A DNA stretch of 64,000 nt from assembly GCA_034509495.1 (NCBI GenBank), contig JAVGWO010000026.1:6899490-6963489 (forward strand), read 5' to 3'. Positions 1 through 10,699 of the stretch are shown here, piece by piece. The stretch is from Acestrorhynchus altus (taxonomy: Eukaryota > Chordata > Actinopteri > Characiformes > Acestrorhynchidae). A program made the position numbers and the translations under genes. The first letter of the stretch is position 1, and each line of letters starts with the position of its first letter. The notes under the pieces are model-generated. The model worked only from the letters and a program-made list of their open reading frames with translations, was not told where the DNA came from and made no database searches.

Positions 1-287
1 CACCCTGCTCTGCCCAGAGCACCATCCAGCAGTGAGGGAGAGTGAGAGAAGTTGGCAATGCAGTGGAGTGTAGCGGTGTAAAATGCATCCATGTGTTTAA
101 GTAAGTGCACAGTTTGGTTGGTTGACCTCATTTAGCACATTTATGGTTATGAAAAGTGTTAGCAGGGTATAATTACTTCTGCTTCAAACACAGAAAGCAC
201 ATACACTACTACACTATACCATATTATAAATGTTCCAAAAGGAAATTTTCAGATACAAATGCTTTTTTAATTTCAGCCAAGACGTTC

Positions 288-460
288 TACACTGATCAGC
301 CATAACACTTTGACCACCTCACCATTTGTTTCTACATTCACTGTCCATTTAATCAGCTACTCTTACCATACAGGAGCACTTTGTAATTCTACAATTATAG
401 ACTGTAGTCCCTGTGTTTTTCTGCATACTTTGTTATTTAGTGTGTAACCTGCAACACCAG
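288..460 (+). mobile_element. left end of a TA-flanked MITE family (ATCAGCCATAACA type)
   Basis: Starts TACACTGATCAGCCATAACA and continues with the same interior as the copy at 40490-41480 (extra ACTTTGTAATTCTAC and ACTGTAGTCCCTGTG). A possible interior fragment of the same family (CACTGCAGTGACACTGACA) occurs at about 2340-2445, so the first 2.4 kb may be one element broken up by later insertions. The other terminus is lost in a (TG)n tract. Confidence 0.6.
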
Positions 461-744
461 AGACAATAAATCGCTGGACCAGTTTTATGCCAACTTCTTT
501 TATCACCGCCCACTCTGCTTGGAAGATCTGACCATAATCCAATTAATCTTCTTGCCTGTGTACAAACCTCTTGTACACAGGGAACCAGCAGTGACCTGCA
601 TGGAGAAGAAATGGTTTATGGAGCCTGAATAGGCTCTGCAGGACAGTTTTAAAACAATGGTGTGGGAAGAGCTGCTTGATCCTAGTAGGGAGGATACCGA
701 CAGTCTCACTCACTGCATTACAAACTATGTCAGTTATGTCAAAC

Positions 745-1571
745 TATGTTACAAACTATGTCAAACTATGTCAACACTGGTGACAAGGATGAGCACAAAT
801 CAGTACAGAGGGGGCTGAGAAGGAGAATAAGAGAGGGGAAAACAAATACAGGAAGCAGGAGGAACAGTTACAGCATAAAAATATCAGCAGAGTTTGGAAA
901 GGTCTTAAAACTATCTCTGGTTACAAGAAATCTAACTCCCAGGTGATGTGGATATGAAATGGATAATCTACCTCAATCTATTTTTCTGTTTCTTTTGTTT
1001 TCTGTTTCTGAAGCTAGGTAGAGAATAAATCAGGTACCTGTACCAAAACACAACACCCAAAGGACCTCAACAGCTACAGGCTGGTGGCACTGACTTCCCA
1101 TCTGATGAAATCACTGGAGAGGCTGGTCCTTAATCATTTCCACACTCTGGTGACCGCATCCATGGACCCTCTTCAGCCTGGCATTGGGGTGAATGATGCT
1201 GTCATCTATTTTCTACTCAGAGCTCTTTCTCACCTGGAGAAGAATGGGAAAACTGAGAATCACCTTCTTTGACTTGTAAAAAAAACACCAAACTGGACTG
1301 GTCATTTAGTATCACTGCATTTTACAAAAGAGGCCAGAGCAAACTCCACTCCAAACTGAGGTCATTTGCAGTGCAGGTAGCACTCCTGATGGCATTCTTT
1401 GACACAGTGGTGGCATCTACCATCTTTTATGGAGTAGTCTGCTGGGGCAGCAGTATTGTGGCAGCAGACAGGAACAGACTGAACAAACTCATTAAAAAAA
1501 GCCAGTTCTGTCCTGGGAAGCCCCTTGTGCAGGTGAAGGGAGAGAGAATGACGTACGCCAAGCTGGTATGA
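745..1571 (+). mobile_element. L2/Maui-type LINE remnant, internally deleted
   Basis: Broken reverse-transcriptase homology in + frames: RRRIREGK and RVWKGLKTISGYKKSNSQV in different frames around 800-950; LTSHLMKSLERLVLNHFHTL with DPLQPGIGVNDAV at 1084-1270; then YKRGQSKLHSKLRSFAVQ and VVASTIFYGVVCWGSS at 1330-1480. The catalytic middle of the RT (the FADD-type box) is missing, so a deletion at about 1270 joins the N-terminal and C-terminal parts. Stops and frame changes show it is dead. Confidence 0.7.
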
Positions 1572-1572
1572 G

Positions 1573-2287
1573 GTTTCTGGTATGAGGTTTCTCCCATTCT
1601 TCTTTGCAGTAACTCTCAAGCTCCATCAGACTGGATGGGGAGCATCAGTGCAAAGCCATTTCCAGAAATGTTCAATCAGCTTCAAGTCTGGGCTCTGGTT
1701 GGGCCACTCAATGACATTCACAGAGTTGTCCTGAAGCCACTCTTTTGTTATCTTGGCTGTGTGCTTAGGAATGTTATCCTGTTTGAAGATAAACCTTCAC
1801 CCCAGTCTGAGGTCCAGAGCCCTCTGGTGTACGTTATCATCAAGGATGTCTCTGTACATTGCTGCAGTCATATTTCTCTCAATCCAGACAAGTCTCACAG
1901 TTTGGCTGCAGAAAAACATCTCCACAGTATGATGCTGCCACCACCATGCTTCACTGTAGGAATGGTATTGGCTGGGTGATGAACAGCGCCTGGTTTCCTC
2001 CAGACATGATGTTCAGTATTCAGTCCAAAAAGTTCAATCTTTTTGTTTCTCATCATCTGAGAGTCCTTTAGGTGCCTTTGGGCAAACAATGGGCTGTCAG
2101 GATTTTTCTGAGGAGTGGCTTCCGTCTGGCCACTCTACCATATATGCCTGATTGGTGGACTGCTGCAAAAATATTTGTCCATCTGGACAGTTTTCCTTGG
2201 CAATGCTGGAGCTCGGTCAGAGTGACCACTGGGTTTTTGGTCACCTCCCTTAAAGTTCCCTTCTGAAACTTTTGACCGGTAGTGTAC
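1573..2287 (-). mobile_element. Tc1/mariner transposase fragment
   Basis: On the - strand it reads in pieces as SGIYGRVARRKPLL, HLKDSQMMRNKKIELFGLN and TIPTVKHGGGSIILW, typical of fish Tc1 transposase, with stops. It parallels the copies at 17055-18084 and 58677-59868. The 2263-2287 end carries an ACCGGTCAAAAGTTT-type terminus in inverse, unlike the terminal repeats of those two copies. Confidence 0.75.
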
Positions 2288-2448
2288 ATTTTGTTAATCA
2301 AGAGATCACATCACAGCACAATGACTGTATGAAATTGAGCAGGTTTTATGTCAGTGGTGGGTCATTGTCAGCACTGCAGTGACACTGACAAGGTACTGAT
2401 GTGTGGCACTGCTGCGTCTGCTCCACTCATATCAGCACAACACACTGT

Positions 2449-2508
<60 letters not shown>
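2449..2508. repeat. (TG)n microsatellite
   Basis: About 30 uninterrupted TG units. Confidence 0.98.
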
Positions 2509-2509
<1 letters not shown>

Positions 2510-2776
2510 TGTAAAAAAGCTGAATTAATTCATTAGATGGGGTGTCCACAAAAATCTGGACAAGTGTAGTAATATTTTACACATATTTATGTATTTCTTA
2601 TCAATATCCAAAAAGGACTTATCACTAATTACAACATCTGCAAGTGGACGATGCAGAATTGATGTATTTGATGTATTGATGCAATAGTGAAGCCTTAGAG
2701 CCTAAAGGACAGTATAGCAAACTGACCTGCTCTAACAGCCAATGGTACAAACTTCCCTTCAGGGTGGACATTAAGA

Positions 2777-2893
<117 letters not shown>

Positions 2894-3167
2894 GTGAGGT
2901 CAAAATGATAAGCACAGTCCTTGGAGCCAGAAGCATTTCATAACATGAAAAATGAATCTGCTCTCTCAGACTTCACACTATTGTTTTAAAAGTCTTTTGT
3001 CCACTGCTGAAGATTAAGTGTCCATCAGAAAAATACATACACGAGTGGGTGAGCGAGTGAGCGAGAGAGAGTCACTGTAGGTCAGTAACAGTCTGAGCTC
3101 ATGTCTAGCAGACTGTCAGAGAGACAGCTGCACTGATGAGGATTGATTATATCACTGTGTTGATGTA

Positions 3168-3168
<1 letters not shown>

Positions 3169-3229
<61 letters not shown>

Positions 3230-3231
3230 TG
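3169..3231. repeat. (TG)n microsatellite
   Basis: About 30 TG units, followed by further interrupted TG-rich sequence to about 3390. Confidence 0.97.
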
Positions 3232-3454
3232 TGCGCGCACACATGTGTGTGTTGGGCGGTATTGGGGTGTGTAGATTCATACTTTCATAGCTCTGATTTT
3301 ATGCAACAATACATACACCATTTACACCCTGTATGTGTGTTTGTCTGTGTGTGTGTGGCGGGGGGTGTGGGTGTGTGTGTATGTGTTTGTAAGGTTCTTA
3401 TTAATTACACTGTGAACGTCTGTTAAGATACTGTAATCATTATAAAAATGATAC

Positions 3455-4085
3455 ACTAGCGAAGGGAGAGAATAGAAAGATAAGGATGAATAGGAGGAGG
3501 ATGTGGAGGAGAGGGAGAAGAAGAGAAAGATAAGAAAGCATAGATGGAGGTTGATGGAGGGAAGATTGAGGAAGGTGCAGAGGTGAAGGAGACAGAAAGA
3601 GAAGAAGAGAGAGATGAGGAGTGAAAGGCTGATGTCAGATCACTAGAAGAAGGTGAGGAACAGAAGAATAAGGAGGCAAAGGTGAATGTGGAGGATGGAT
3701 GAGGTCAAGTAGGAGGAGTAAGGAATAGAAGGATGAGGAAGGTGAGGAGGTGGAAGAGGAGGAAAGAGAAAGGGTGAAGGATTAAAAAGGTGTGCATGTG
3801 GATGGAAGAAGAAGAATGAAGAGGTCAAGGAGGAAGATAGTAACAAAAGGATGGAGGGTGTGGGGAAGAAGACTGAGAAGCAGAGAAGGATAAGGAAGTA
3901 GAGGCGAGTGCGGAGGAGGAGGAGGGAGAGGAGGACGGGGAGGCAGAACAATAGAAAGATGAAGAGGAAAGAGACCCAGAGAAGCATGAGAAAGGGTAGG
4001 TGACATTAAAATAGAGAAGAATAGAAGGTTAAAGAGGGAAAGAGGGAGGTGGAGGGAGGAAATGAAGAAAAGAGGAGGAGGAGAG
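3455..4085. repeat. polypurine AGG/GAA-rich block
   Basis: About 630 bases with almost only A and G on the + strand, built from irregular GGAAGAGGAGG-like motifs with no fixed period that I could see. Open frames on the - strand (Leu/Ser/Phe-rich) are compositional. Confidence 0.85.
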
Positions 4086-4736
4086 GAACGGCTGAACAGA
4101 AACTAATAAGGGCTGGACTCTGCTAATGAACTAAGAATTCTCCATGCCTACCAGCCAGTACCGTCAGGCAAACAGTCCGTATGAATGCATATTCTCAATC
4201 CCAGCAGACAAATATATCTGATGACATACGCACACACAACCCACCCCACACACAAACAGAGACATATATACATAGACACACTCGTCTGCTGACGAGAGGC
4301 TTCCTCTGTTTGGATAGTGTCAGCAGGATTCTCCTGGCGGAAGTAAATTCAGTAATAGTTCTCTTGGCTCAGTACAGGATTGCAGTGAACTTATATATTC
4401 ATCAACACAACAGCTCAGAGCAATCTGCAAACTCAGCCAGCAAGCACTTGATTAGCAAAGATACATGATCACCCCAGAGCAATCAAGCAACAGGCATATC
4501 CTTAAGCACAGGACAGCTGTGTGTCTTAAACAACTCCCTTTGCTCATACATACTGCATCTGCAGTGCCTACCACGCGTCAACAATGAAATAAGACAACCG
4601 TCATTCTTTGTGGGCCACCTAGGAGAGATAACGGAGCACTCAACACACTGATCAGGCTTGGCTGTCCATGTCCCAAGCTGTTTTATTAGAACTGTAGAGG
4701 GGCCCATTTGATTGGCTCCACCCACTATCTTTGCAA

Positions 4737-4738
<2 letters not shown>

Positions 4739-4804
<66 letters not shown>
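4739..4804. repeat. (GA)n microsatellite
   Basis: About 32 GA units. Confidence 0.98.
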
Positions 4805-4806
<2 letters not shown>

Positions 4807-4910
4807 CCTCTTATCCAACTGTCGGCACTGCATCATTGTTGGAAAGTCGGAGAAAAGTGTCTGGTCCTCAGCTCCAATCCAGCAGCTAATAGACAACTGC
4901 ATAGGTGGTT

Positions 4911-5095
4911 GGTGTGGCACAATGGATAAAACCACCATTGAGCCACCACACCATGTTGGCATTCCCAGTCTGGACAACTATGCTGTGCTACACCAATAAG
5001 AGTCATTGGACAAGACTCCTGACACTTCCCTGTAATATGAATAACCTTCTAAGTCACTCTGGATAAGAGAGTCTGCTAAATGCCATCAATGTATA
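4911..5095 (+). mobile_element. SINE with the conserved fish tail
   Basis: The head GGTGTGGCACAATGGATAAA resembles a tRNA A-box region. The tail TCACTCTGGATAAGAGAGTC followed by TGCTAAATGCC is the widely shared teleost SINE/L2-derived 3' domain. Confidence 0.75.
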
Positions 5096-5861
5096 CGAAC
5101 AATTTGACTCTGTCCGACTCTGGGATTCAAACCTGTGAACGTCGGATCAATGTGCTTGTGCATTTGATGACTGAGGAACTTGGGGTCCATCTTTGCACAT
5201 GAGTGCAAATATTATTCCGTGGTTTAAAGATTTCAATTTGGTTTAGAATATTGATGATTCTGTATTTGGAAGCATTAAGCGTCTCTAGAACAGAGTTTGC
5301 CACATCTGGCCTTCCTAATATACCAATGTAACACGGTTTTCATTAACAAACTGTTCCAGTTGAGAGCAGGTCTAACAATGTTTTATGAAACTGCACTGAA
5401 AGAACACTTGAGAGTTAAAAGCAGAATTAATTTCTTCCAGATGTAGTAGAGGAAATGAAGCAGACTGCTTCAGTGCAACACTGAAATAGAGGAATTTTGT
5501 TATCATCCAGCACAGCCTTCATTTACTCGCTCCTATTGAGGCTGACGTCAGGGGGACTAAGCAAATAAGTCCTATTAAGAGGCCAGTCTGAGAGAGGAAC
5601 AAGGTGCACAAGGAAAGAAAGCTCAGTAAGCATCCATTTGCCATAGGGAGGTTTCTACTGAAGATCTCCAGATGGGCTGTAAGGGGTGGTCGTTTTTCCA
5701 AACCTTGGTATTACATAAATATACACATTATATACACATTATCCTTAATTAATCTACAGCAATATGATGGGTACAATTCATAATAGCAGACAGTAGTTGC
5801 CATTACAACTGATGTATCTAATGCTCAGGCATTTAGTATTTAGACAGCACCTACTAAACAG
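5096..5861. other. intergenic, no gene seen
   Basis: Unremarkable AT-moderate sequence with only short chance frames. Confidence 0.5.
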
Positions 5862-6100
5862 TACACTATATGGAGAAAATATTGGGACATGTTCTCTGGC
5901 ATGGAGCCCCATCATGCTCCAAAGTTGAACAGTGGTTTTATACCCCTCAGTACAAACAGGTGTATAGGTACTCATTTGCTCTAGGGAGTCCTGTTCTATT
6001 GCTACAAGCACTAGACAGTGTGAGTGCATTTGCTCATCTGTGTCAGCAATAGGAGCAACTTAAAGGAGCTGAATGCATTCATTATCTCATTAACTAAATA
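5862..6100. mobile_element. MITE-like repeat, ATTGGGACA family
   Basis: Begins TACACTATATGGAGAAAATA then TTGGGACATG and shares interior phrases (TTATACCCCTCAGTAC, GAATGCATTCATTA) with stretches near 22.1, 49.1, 56.4 and 62.5 kb. This terminus type is common in fish DNA transposons. Confidence 0.55.
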
Positions 6101-6219
6101 GCCGTGCCAATAGCTGTACCCAAAATTAAGTATCAAACTGCAATACTCTTTAGAAGGAAAGTAAAGGTTACCAAAACCAGCGAATGATAAAAAAAATAGA
6201 CTGATATGGGCAAGATTTA

Positions 6220-6745
6220 CTGAGCTACTCTTTATGGTGTTGGGCATTACTCAACATGCCAGACATCCCAGTTGTAGAGTTGTAGAGGTTCCTAATAGTG
6301 TCCTCTGATAATCCACCCCACGCTGCTTGAACATTCTCACTCAATTCCTGCAGATTTTGGAGTCTCCAAGAGCATCCCACAAATTTTCTGTTGAGGATAG
6401 GTCTGGCCATGTGACACAGGTGTAGTTCAAGGCAAGCTTTTGAGACGGTAGCAGTAAGTGAGCAAGCATTGTCCTGATGGAATACAGCACCAGAGTGTGT
6501 GTTCAGAAAAGGTAGGGCCAACTGGTTGCAGGAGCTCATTAATGAAACACTGGGCTGTCAAAGGTAGACACTCTTGCACCCCACACCATGACACCAAGCC
6601 TTTTGTATAAGTGATGCAGGTCAACAAACCATTGCCCTTGGTGCTGATGGTGATGCTTGAAAAAAATGATTCAATGGTGTTCTCCACCAAGAAAAAAGTG
6701 GGACACAAGCATCACTGAAGATCACCCACTGCCATTCTGACCCCA
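6220..6745 (-). mobile_element. mariner/IS630-type transposase remnant
   Basis: On the - strand, GAVFHQDNACSLTATVSKAC then ARPIL, NLQELSENVQAAWGGLS and EDTIRNLYNS recall the FQQDNAxxHTA...WPxxSPDL...NLQEL...TIRNL order of DDE transposases. The central SPDLNPIE is decayed. Confidence 0.6.
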
Positions 6746-7307
6746 TGACAGCAATAATACAGTTACAGTCATGTATTGCACCAGATGAAGTCAATGACTT
6801 CTAGTGTACAAATCAGTAGGATCAGTAGAAGCTCAAACTGGACTAGAGGGTGCACATGATAAGTGTGTAGATTATCTAAAGATAATAGTGAAGTATATAA
6901 ATGTAAATAATGTATTTTTCATCTGCGTACATGTCTAACATAAGGTGCTTGTGCCTTAGTGCAGTGTGAGCACGACTGCTGCCTCGTTGTGTAACTCTGC
7001 AGTGGCGGGAACAGACTTGCATATTTGAGAGTGTGTGATACGGGAGGGCAATGATGTAAGAATTTACCCACAGTGCTGCGCGGTGGAGATGAATGGGGGA
7101 GTGTGTGTGTGAGGGTGATTGGTGGAGGTTCCCATCAATGAGGAGATGGTGGGCCAGCACTGAAACTCATTCTCATTCTGATCAGGCCTGATTCAGGAGA
7201 GCAGTGGCCAGAGGAAAAAAACAACAGCAATAAAACAGCATTCCTTTAGACAGCTCAATACAACCTCCTGCTTTCCCTCTCTCCTGCTTTCTCTGCCTCT
7301 TGCCTTA

Positions 7308-7311
<4 letters not shown>

Positions 7312-7352
<41 letters not shown>
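7312..7352. repeat. (TC)n microsatellite
   Basis: A slightly interrupted TC tract about 2.8 kb before the putative gpr12 promoter. Confidence 0.95.
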
Positions 7353-7353
<1 letters not shown>

Positions 7354-7472
7354 ACCATTTCTATTTGTCTCTGTCCTTGATCCTCTTCATCTCTATATTT
7401 ATCCCACTTTCACTGTCTGTCACTGTCTTTATTTCTCATTCTTTCTCTTTGTATCTCTCTCCCATCTCTCAC

Positions 7473-9540
7473 TGGTGAAATTTGAGGAAGGTGTGAGTTG
7501 AGAAAGGTGAGAGTTGAGGAAACAGACCTGGGGAAGGTGAGAGGAGGGTAAGGTGATGTGTGAGGAAAGTGAGAGCTGAGGAAGGTGAGAGGTGAGGAAG
7601 GTGAGAGCTGAGGAAGGTGAGAGGTGAGGAAGGTCATATGTGAGGAAGGTGAGAGTTGAGGAAGGTGAGTGTTGAGGAAGGTGAGAACTGAGGAAGGTGA
7701 GATCTGTGGAAGGCCAGAGCTGGTGAAATTTGAGGAAGGGTGAGTTGAGGAAGGTTTGAGTTGAGGAAGGTGAGAGCTGAGGAAGGTGAGCGCTGAGGAA
7801 GGTGAGCGCTGAGGAAGGTGAGTGCTGAGGAAGGTGAGAGCTGAGGAAACGGAGCTGAGAAAGGTGAGAGTTGAGGAAGGTGAGAGTTGAGGAAGGTGAC
7901 ATCTGTGGAAGGTGAGAGCTGGTGAAATTTGAGGAAGGTGAGAGCCGATGAAGGTGTGAGTTGAAGAAGATGAGAGTTGAGGAAGGTGAGAGCTGGTGAA
8001 ATTTGAAGAAGGTGACAGCTGAGGAAGGTGAGAGTTGAGGAAGGTGAGAGGTGAGGAAAGTGAGAGCTGTGGAAGGTGAGAGCTGAGGAAGGTCAATGTG
8101 AGGAAGGTGAGAGTGGAGGAAGGTGAGTGTTGAGGAAACAGAGCTGAGGAAGGTGAGAGGTGCATAAGGTGAGAGCTGGTGAAATTTGAGGAAGGTGTGA
8201 GGTGAACAAGGTATTAGTTGAGGAAGGTGAGAGCTGAGGAAGGTGAGATCTGTGGAAGGTGAGAGCTGGTGAAATTTGAGGAAGGGGAGAGTTGAACAAA
8301 GGTGGCTGAGGTGAGGAAGGTGTGGAGTTGAGGAAGGTGAGGCTGAGGAAGGTGAGATCTGTGGAAGGTGAGAGCTGGTGAAATTTGAGGAAGGGGAGAG
8401 TTGAGGAAGGTGTGAGTTAAGGAAGGTGAGAGCTGAGGAAGGTGAGCGCTGAGGAAGGTGAGCGCTAAGGAAGGTGAGAGCTGAGGAAACAGAACTGAGA
8501 AAGGTGAGAGCTGTGGAAGGTGAGAGTTGAGGATGGTGAGATCTGTGGAAGGTGAGAGCTGTGGATGGTGAAAGCTGGTGAAATTTGAGGAAGGTGAGAG
8601 CTGAGGAAGGTGAGAGCTTAGGAAAGTGTGAGTTGAGGAAGGTGAGAGCTGTGGAAGGTGAGAGCTGAGGAAGGTCATATGTGAGGAAGGTAAGAGTTGG
8701 AGAAGGTGAGTGTTGAGGAAACAGCTGAGGAAGGTGAGAGGTGGGTAAGGTGAGAGCTGGTGAAATATGAGGAAGATGAGAGTTGAGGAAAGTGAGGTCT
8801 GTGGAAGATGAGAGCTGTGGAAGGTGAGACTTGAGGAAGGTGAGAACTGAGGAAAGTGAGAGCTGAAGAAGATGAGAGCTATGGAAGGTGAGAGCTGAGG
8901 AAGGTGAGACTTGAGGAAAGTGAGAGCTGAGAAAAGTGAGAGCTGGGGAAGGTGAGAGGTGAGGAATGTGAGAGTTGAGGAAGGTGAGAGCTGAGGAAAG
9001 TGAGAGCTGAGGAAGGTGAGTGGTGAGGAAGGTGAGAGCTGAGGAAAGTGAGAGCTGAGGAAGGTGAGAGGTGAGGAAGGTGAGGGCTGAGGAAGGTGAG
9101 ATCTGTGGAAGGTGAGAGGTGAGGAATGTGAGAGTTGAGGAAGGTGAGAGCTGAGGAAAGTGAGAGCTGAGGAAGGTGAGAGGTGAGGAAGGTGAGGGCT
9201 GAGGAAGGTGAGTGGTGAGGAAGGTGAGTGGTGAGGAAGGTGAGAGGTGAGGAATGTGAGAGTTGAGGAAGGTGAGATCTGAGGAAGGTGAGTGGTGAGG
9301 AAGGTGAGAGCTGAGGAAAGTGAGAGCTGAGGAAGGTGAGAGCTGAGGAAGGTGAGAGGTGAGGAAGGTGAGAGTTGAGGAAGGTGAGAGCTGAGGAAGG
9401 TGAGAGCTGAGGAAAGTGAGAGCTGAGGAAGGTGAGATCTGTGGAAGGTGAGAGGTGAGGAATGTGAGAGTTGAGGAAGGTGAGAGCTGAGGAAGGTGAG
9501 AGTTGAGGAAATAGCAGGAAGGTGACAGTTGAGGAGAGAA
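7473..9540. repeat. 16-bp minisatellite array, about 2.07 kb
   Basis: About 125-130 tandem copies of a 16-bp unit, core GTGAGAGCTGAGGAAG, with variants GTGAGAGTTGAGGAAG, GTGAGATCTGTGGAAG, GTGAGAGGTGAGGAAT and GTGAAATTTGAGGAAG. The variants recur in ordered blocks: the AAATTT variant follows GTGAGAGCTG about eight times between 7473 and 8770, and a multi-unit block repeats between about 9000 and 9480. A few units are partial (around 7850, 8130 and 8720). Sixteen is not a multiple of three, so 48 bp (three units) reads as one 16-residue peptide repeat in every antisense frame. The array is intergenic, upstream of gpr12. Confidence 0.95.
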
Positions 9541-9665
9541 AGAGGAGCGGGACAGAAAAAGAGGAGAGACTGAGAGAAAAAGAGAAAGTACATTATTACA
9601 ATAATAAATCATTATGAGCTGATGTCTTTAATAAAGAAATCTTTATCATAGTCCCACCAGTGAAT

Positions 9666-10165
9666 GTGTGTGTGTGTGTGCACATGCGCGAGAGCCTGTG
9701 TGCCTGTGTATGTCAGTGTGAGAGTGTGAGAGTGTGCATGTGTGTGCGAGTATGTGTGTGTGCATGTGTTTGTGTGTGTTTTTTTATGAGTGTGTGTGTG
9801 TATGTAGTGTTTGTATGTGGTTCTGTGTTTGTGTGAGTGTGTATGTGAGTGTTTGTGTGTGAGTGTGTGTGAGTGAGTGTTTGTGTGTGTGAATGATTGT
9901 GTGTGTGTGTGAGTGTTTGTGTGTGAGTGAGTGTTTGTGTGTGTGTGTGAGTGTTTGTGTGTGTGTGTGTGAGTGTGTGTGAGTGTTTGTGTGTGGGTGT
10001 GTGAGTGAGTGTTTGTGAGTGTGAGTGAGTGTTTGTGGGTGTGTGAGTGTTTGTGTGTGTGTGTGTGAGTGAGTGTTTGTGTGTGTGTGAATGATTGTGT
10101 GTGTGAGTGTTTGTGTGTGTGTGTGAGTGTTTGTGTGTGAGTGAGTGTTTGTGTGTGAGTGTTTC
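9666..10165. repeat. TG-rich degenerate repeat (GTGTGTGAGTGTTTGT type)
   Basis: About 500 bases of TG with interspersed AG and TT, forming imperfect GTGTTTGTGTGTGAGTGA units. It ends just before the GC-rich putative gpr12 promoter. The His/Thr/Asn-rich antisense frame is a shadow. Confidence 0.9.
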
Positions 10166-10209
10166 AGGTGGATCTGCTGCTCTGATTCACAAACCCGCAC
10201 GGGAGCCTC

Positions 10210-10217
10210 TGACGTCA
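10210..10217 (+). promoter_or_regulatory. consensus cAMP response element (CRE)
   Basis: TGACGTCA is the full palindromic CREB/ATF site, in a GC-rich block about 370 bases before a candidate exon-1 donor. The downstream receptor family raises cAMP, so feedback is conceivable but inferred. Confidence 0.6.
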
Positions 10218-10238
10218 GAGAGGAGAATCATCTCTGCT

Positions 10239-10269
10239 GTTTGGTGTGTGTGTGTGTGTGTGTGTGTGT
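10239..10269. repeat. (TG)n microsatellite within the putative gpr12 promoter
   Basis: About 15 TG units followed by a G-rich run, GGGGGGTGAGTGGGGTGGGG. Confidence 0.95.
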
Positions 10270-10417
10270 TGGGGGGTGAGTGGGGTGGGGGGTGAAGGGG
10301 GCGGAATCACGCGCCTCAGTGCTGTTAGCCATGCTAACCGCGGAGCAGCGCAACTCGGACCTGAACAGCTCCTGAAGATCCGGATAAACAGCAGCTCAGC
10401 CCGCACACCAACCGCAC

Positions 10418-10420
<3 letters not shown>

Positions 10421-10493
<73 letters not shown>

Positions 10494-10495
10494 GA
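10421..10495. repeat. compound (GA)n(CAGA)n microsatellite
   Basis: A GA tract passes into about nine GACA units. It lies inside the putative first exon of gpr12. Confidence 0.95.
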
Positions 10496-10699
10496 AGAGA
10501 TACAGAGTCGGAGTCAGAGACGGAGAGAGTCGGAGACAGAGACAGAGGACGGGACACGGCAGCACTGCGGCTTCATGGCTCTGAGGTAACGTTGCCGGTC
10601 CGGACCGCCGCCGCCGCTCGGATGGAGACTCATTCACCCCCCACACACCTCCACCACTGCGGGCTTCTGGAGGTGCGGGCTTTAGGGCACTTTCTCTGA

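Larger units (their letters stand above)
10190..10585 (+). promoter_or_regulatory. putative gpr12 promoter and non-coding exon 1
   Basis: This stretch is richer in G, C and CpG than its surroundings and holds a palindromic cAMP response element (10210-10217), GGCGGAATCACGCGCC and several CCG/CGG runs. A good 5' splice site, CTGAG|GTAACG, follows at 10586. Joined to the acceptor at 12744 it would give a 2.16-kb intron and a spliced leader. The (GA)n and (CAGA)n tract at 10421-10495 would lie inside the exon. There is no transcript evidence here. The link to gpr12 rests on position, strand and splice signals. Confidence 0.45.

Noticed and set aside
3643..4006. Leu/Ser/Phe-rich antisense frames
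   Set aside because: Complement of the polypurine block; composition only.
7473..9540. CRISPR-like array
   Set aside because: Units are contiguous with no unique spacers, and the genome is eukaryotic.
7429..9612. 727-codon antisense open frame (Ser/Leu/His/Pro-rich repeat protein)
   Set aside because: It is the direct translation of the 16-bp minisatellite. The other two antisense frames encode the same repeat, so openness is no evidence of coding. No domain or signal was seen.
9784..10200. 138-codon His/Thr/Asn-rich antisense frame
   Set aside because: Translation of the TG-rich repeat.
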